Assembly (NCBI GenBank): GCA_018067265.1
Contig: JAGPUY010000105.1
Location: 1-13,697 of the forward strand
Direction: 5' to 3'
From: Oceanihabitans sp.
Lineage (GTDB): Bacteria > Bacteroidota > Bacteroidia > Flavobacteriales > Flavobacteriaceae
Length of the DNA stretch: 13,697 nucleotides
Positions 12,283 to 13,697 of this stretch are shown here, piece after piece; the first letter of the stretch is position 1, and every line of letters starts with the position of its first letter. The position numbers and the translations under genes were made by a program. Under the pieces are notes generated by a model that did no database searches, had not been told where the DNA came from, and worked only from the letters and a program-made list of their open reading frames with translations.

Positions 12283-13697
12283 ATGAATACTATAAAAAGA
12301 ATAACGCTTCTATTCTTTGCAGCATCCTTATGTACTGCTTGTTTTGAAGATTTAGATGATAATCCGGTTACCAGTAAAGATATTAAAGACTTTGTTTACA
12401 AAGGAATGAACTATGCCTATTTATACAAAGAAAATAAACCAGATTTAGCAAATAATCGATTTTCTAATGACAGTGATTACTCTAGTTATTTAAATGGATT
12501 TGAATCTCCGGAATCTTTATTTGAAAACTTAATTTATGACAGGCAAAATGTAGATCGATTCAGTTGGATTACTAATGACTACATAGCATTAGAGGAAAGC
12601 TTTAATGGCATAAGAAAAAGTACTGGTTTAGAGTTTGACTTTTATTTTGAACCCGGAAGTACTACCAATGTATTTGGTATTATAAAACTGGTTTTAAACA
12701 ATAGTCCTGCGGAAAATCAAAATTTGCAACGCGGACAAATATTCACAGCCGTTGATGGTGTCGCTTTAGCGGAAAACAATATTAATTCCCTATTTAGTGG
12801 TGATACATACACCTTAAATCTTGCAACCTATAATGATAATAATACGCCAGATGCCGATAGTGATGATACTATTGCGGCAACCTCAGAAACAGTTACATTA
12901 AATAAAGTTGCCTTTACCGAAAACCCTGTGTATAAAACCGAGATACTGGAAGTCAACAATCAAAACGTTGGTTATTTAATGTATAATGGTTTTACTGCAG
13001 ATTTTAACAACCAACTAAATAATGCCTTTGCAACCTTACAAAGTAATAATGTGCAAAACTTAGTTTTAGATTTACGCTATAATCCTGGAGGATCTGTAAA
13101 TACGGCAACCCTTTTAGGAAGTATGATTACCGGACAATTTAACGGAGAAACCTTTGCCAAACTAATATATAACGACGATTTACAAAGTAGTAACACCGAA
13201 TATCGTTTTACAGATTCCTTCGACGGAAACAGTATAAATAGTCTGAATTTGCAAAAGGTGTACATACTAACTACCAATGCTTCTGCTTCTGCAAGCGAAA
13301 TGGTGATCAATAGCTTAAAAGCCTACTCGCAAATAGAAGTTGTACAAATTGGTGTAGAAACTAGAGGGAAATCGCAAGCATCTATAACTATTTATGATTC
13401 TCCCGATTTTAAACGAAGTGGCGTAAACCCTTTACATACGTATGCACTGCAGCCATTAGTAGCAAAAACAGTAAATAAATTGGATGTAAGTGTTCCCAAT
13501 GAAGGGCTAACTCCAGACATTATATTAAAAGAAACACCAAATAACTATGGCATTTTAGGAAATGCAAACGAACCATTACTTGCTGCAGCTTTACAGCAAA
13601 TTTTAGAAAACGGAAGATATGTACAACCTAGAACAAATAACTTTAATAAACTAAACACAAAAGTAGGTTACCAATCTTTTGAAAACGGCATGTACAT
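12283..13697 (+). CDS. S41-family peptidase lipoprotein (C-terminal-processing-protease-like), 3'-truncated by the window edge
   Basis: The frame is open from the ATG at 12283 to the last base, 471 codons, with no stop inside the window. The signal peptide MNTIKRITLLFFAASLCTAC ends at a probable lipidated Cys20; position -3 is Cys instead of the usual Leu. An acidic EDLDD run follows Cys by one residue and may be a Bacteroidota surface-export signal. A PDZ-like region spans about 115-190. The S41 core begins near 256, with LVLDLRYNPGGS at 260-271. The nucleophile is Ser336 in NASASASEM, and the general-base Lys363 in ETRGKS lies 27 residues on, close to the 25 seen in Prc/CtpA. The protein should cleave proteins at or outside the outer membrane; substrates are unknown. 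It is divergent from the sigma operon, which suggests but does not prove shared control. No convincing promoter was found. Confidence 0.93.
   Translation, partial: MNTIKRITLLFFAASLCTACFEDLDDNPVTSKDIKDFVYKGMNYAYLYKENKPDLANNRFSNDSDYSSYLNGFESPESLFENLIYDRQNVDRFSWITNDYIALEESFNGIRKSTGLEFDFYFEPGSTTNVFGIIKLVLNNSPAENQNLQRGQIFTAVDGVALAENNINSLFSGDTYTLNLATYNDNNTPDADSDDTIAATSETVTLNKVAFTENPVYKTEILEVNNQNVGYLMYNGFTADFNNQLNNAFATLQSNNVQNLVLDLRYNPGGSVNTATLLGSMITGQFNGETFAKLIYNDDLQSSNTEYRFTDSFDGNSINSLNLQKVYILTTNASASASEMVINSLKAYSQIEVVQIGVETRGKSQASITIYDSPDFKRSGVNPLHTYALQPLVAKTVNKLDVSVPNEGLTPDIILKETPNNYGILGNANEPLLAAALQQILENGRYVQPRTNNFNKLNTKVGYQSFENGMY

Overview
The window is A+T-rich, with genes of typical bacterial density. 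Several features point to Bacteroidota, most likely the marine or aquatic Flavobacteriaceae: -7 elements of the TAnnTTTG type, weak or absent Shine-Dalgarno sequences, DUF4252 proteins downstream of an ECF sigma factor, and a short haem-binding CxxCH protein. I see no IS element, phage gene, CRISPR array, tRNA or rRNA. It reads as ordinary chromosome with a few regulatory points of interest. The genus cannot be read from the sequence.

Positions 1-3.4 kb (all minus strand) hold a conserved membrane-anchored protein of unknown function (63-803), a secreted class-C-beta-lactamase-fold serine hydrolase with a C-terminal accessory domain (977-2545), and a tightly coupled pair made of a four-helix membrane protein and a 66-residue XRE/YozG-type regulator (2793-3242 and 2593-2793, joined by TAATG). 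The pair has a recognisable flavobacterial promoter, and a near-perfect direct repeat overlaps that promoter and the start codon.

Positions 3.4-7.3 kb (minus strand) hold cardiolipin synthase, a NUDIX hydrolase, a GT-B glycosyltransferase and a membrane-anchored haem-binding protein. The last three are closely spaced and may be one transcription unit.

Positions 7.3-9.8 kb (plus strand) hold a HEAT-like protein that starts with TTG, a roughly 290-bp gap with a cluster of palindromes, purB (adenylosuccinate lyase) behind a TATCTTTG promoter, and a small two-helix membrane protein. They end at a strong bidirectional terminator (9798-9832) shared with the converging minus-strand unit.

Positions 9.8-12.2 kb (minus strand, read from 12.2 down) form an ECF sigma-factor locus: sigma factor, overlapping single-pass membrane protein (probable anti-sigma), exported DUF4252 protein, then DUF4252 lipoprotein. 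A candidate ECF-type promoter (GTAAC-N16-CGTC) in front of the sigma gene suggests autoregulation. From 12283 to the right edge runs a divergent S41-family (C-terminal-processing-protease-like) lipoprotein gene, cut off by the window end just before its stop. The sigma/anti-sigma/DUF4252 locus with the divergent protease is the most system-like part of the window, and an envelope-stress role is an inference.
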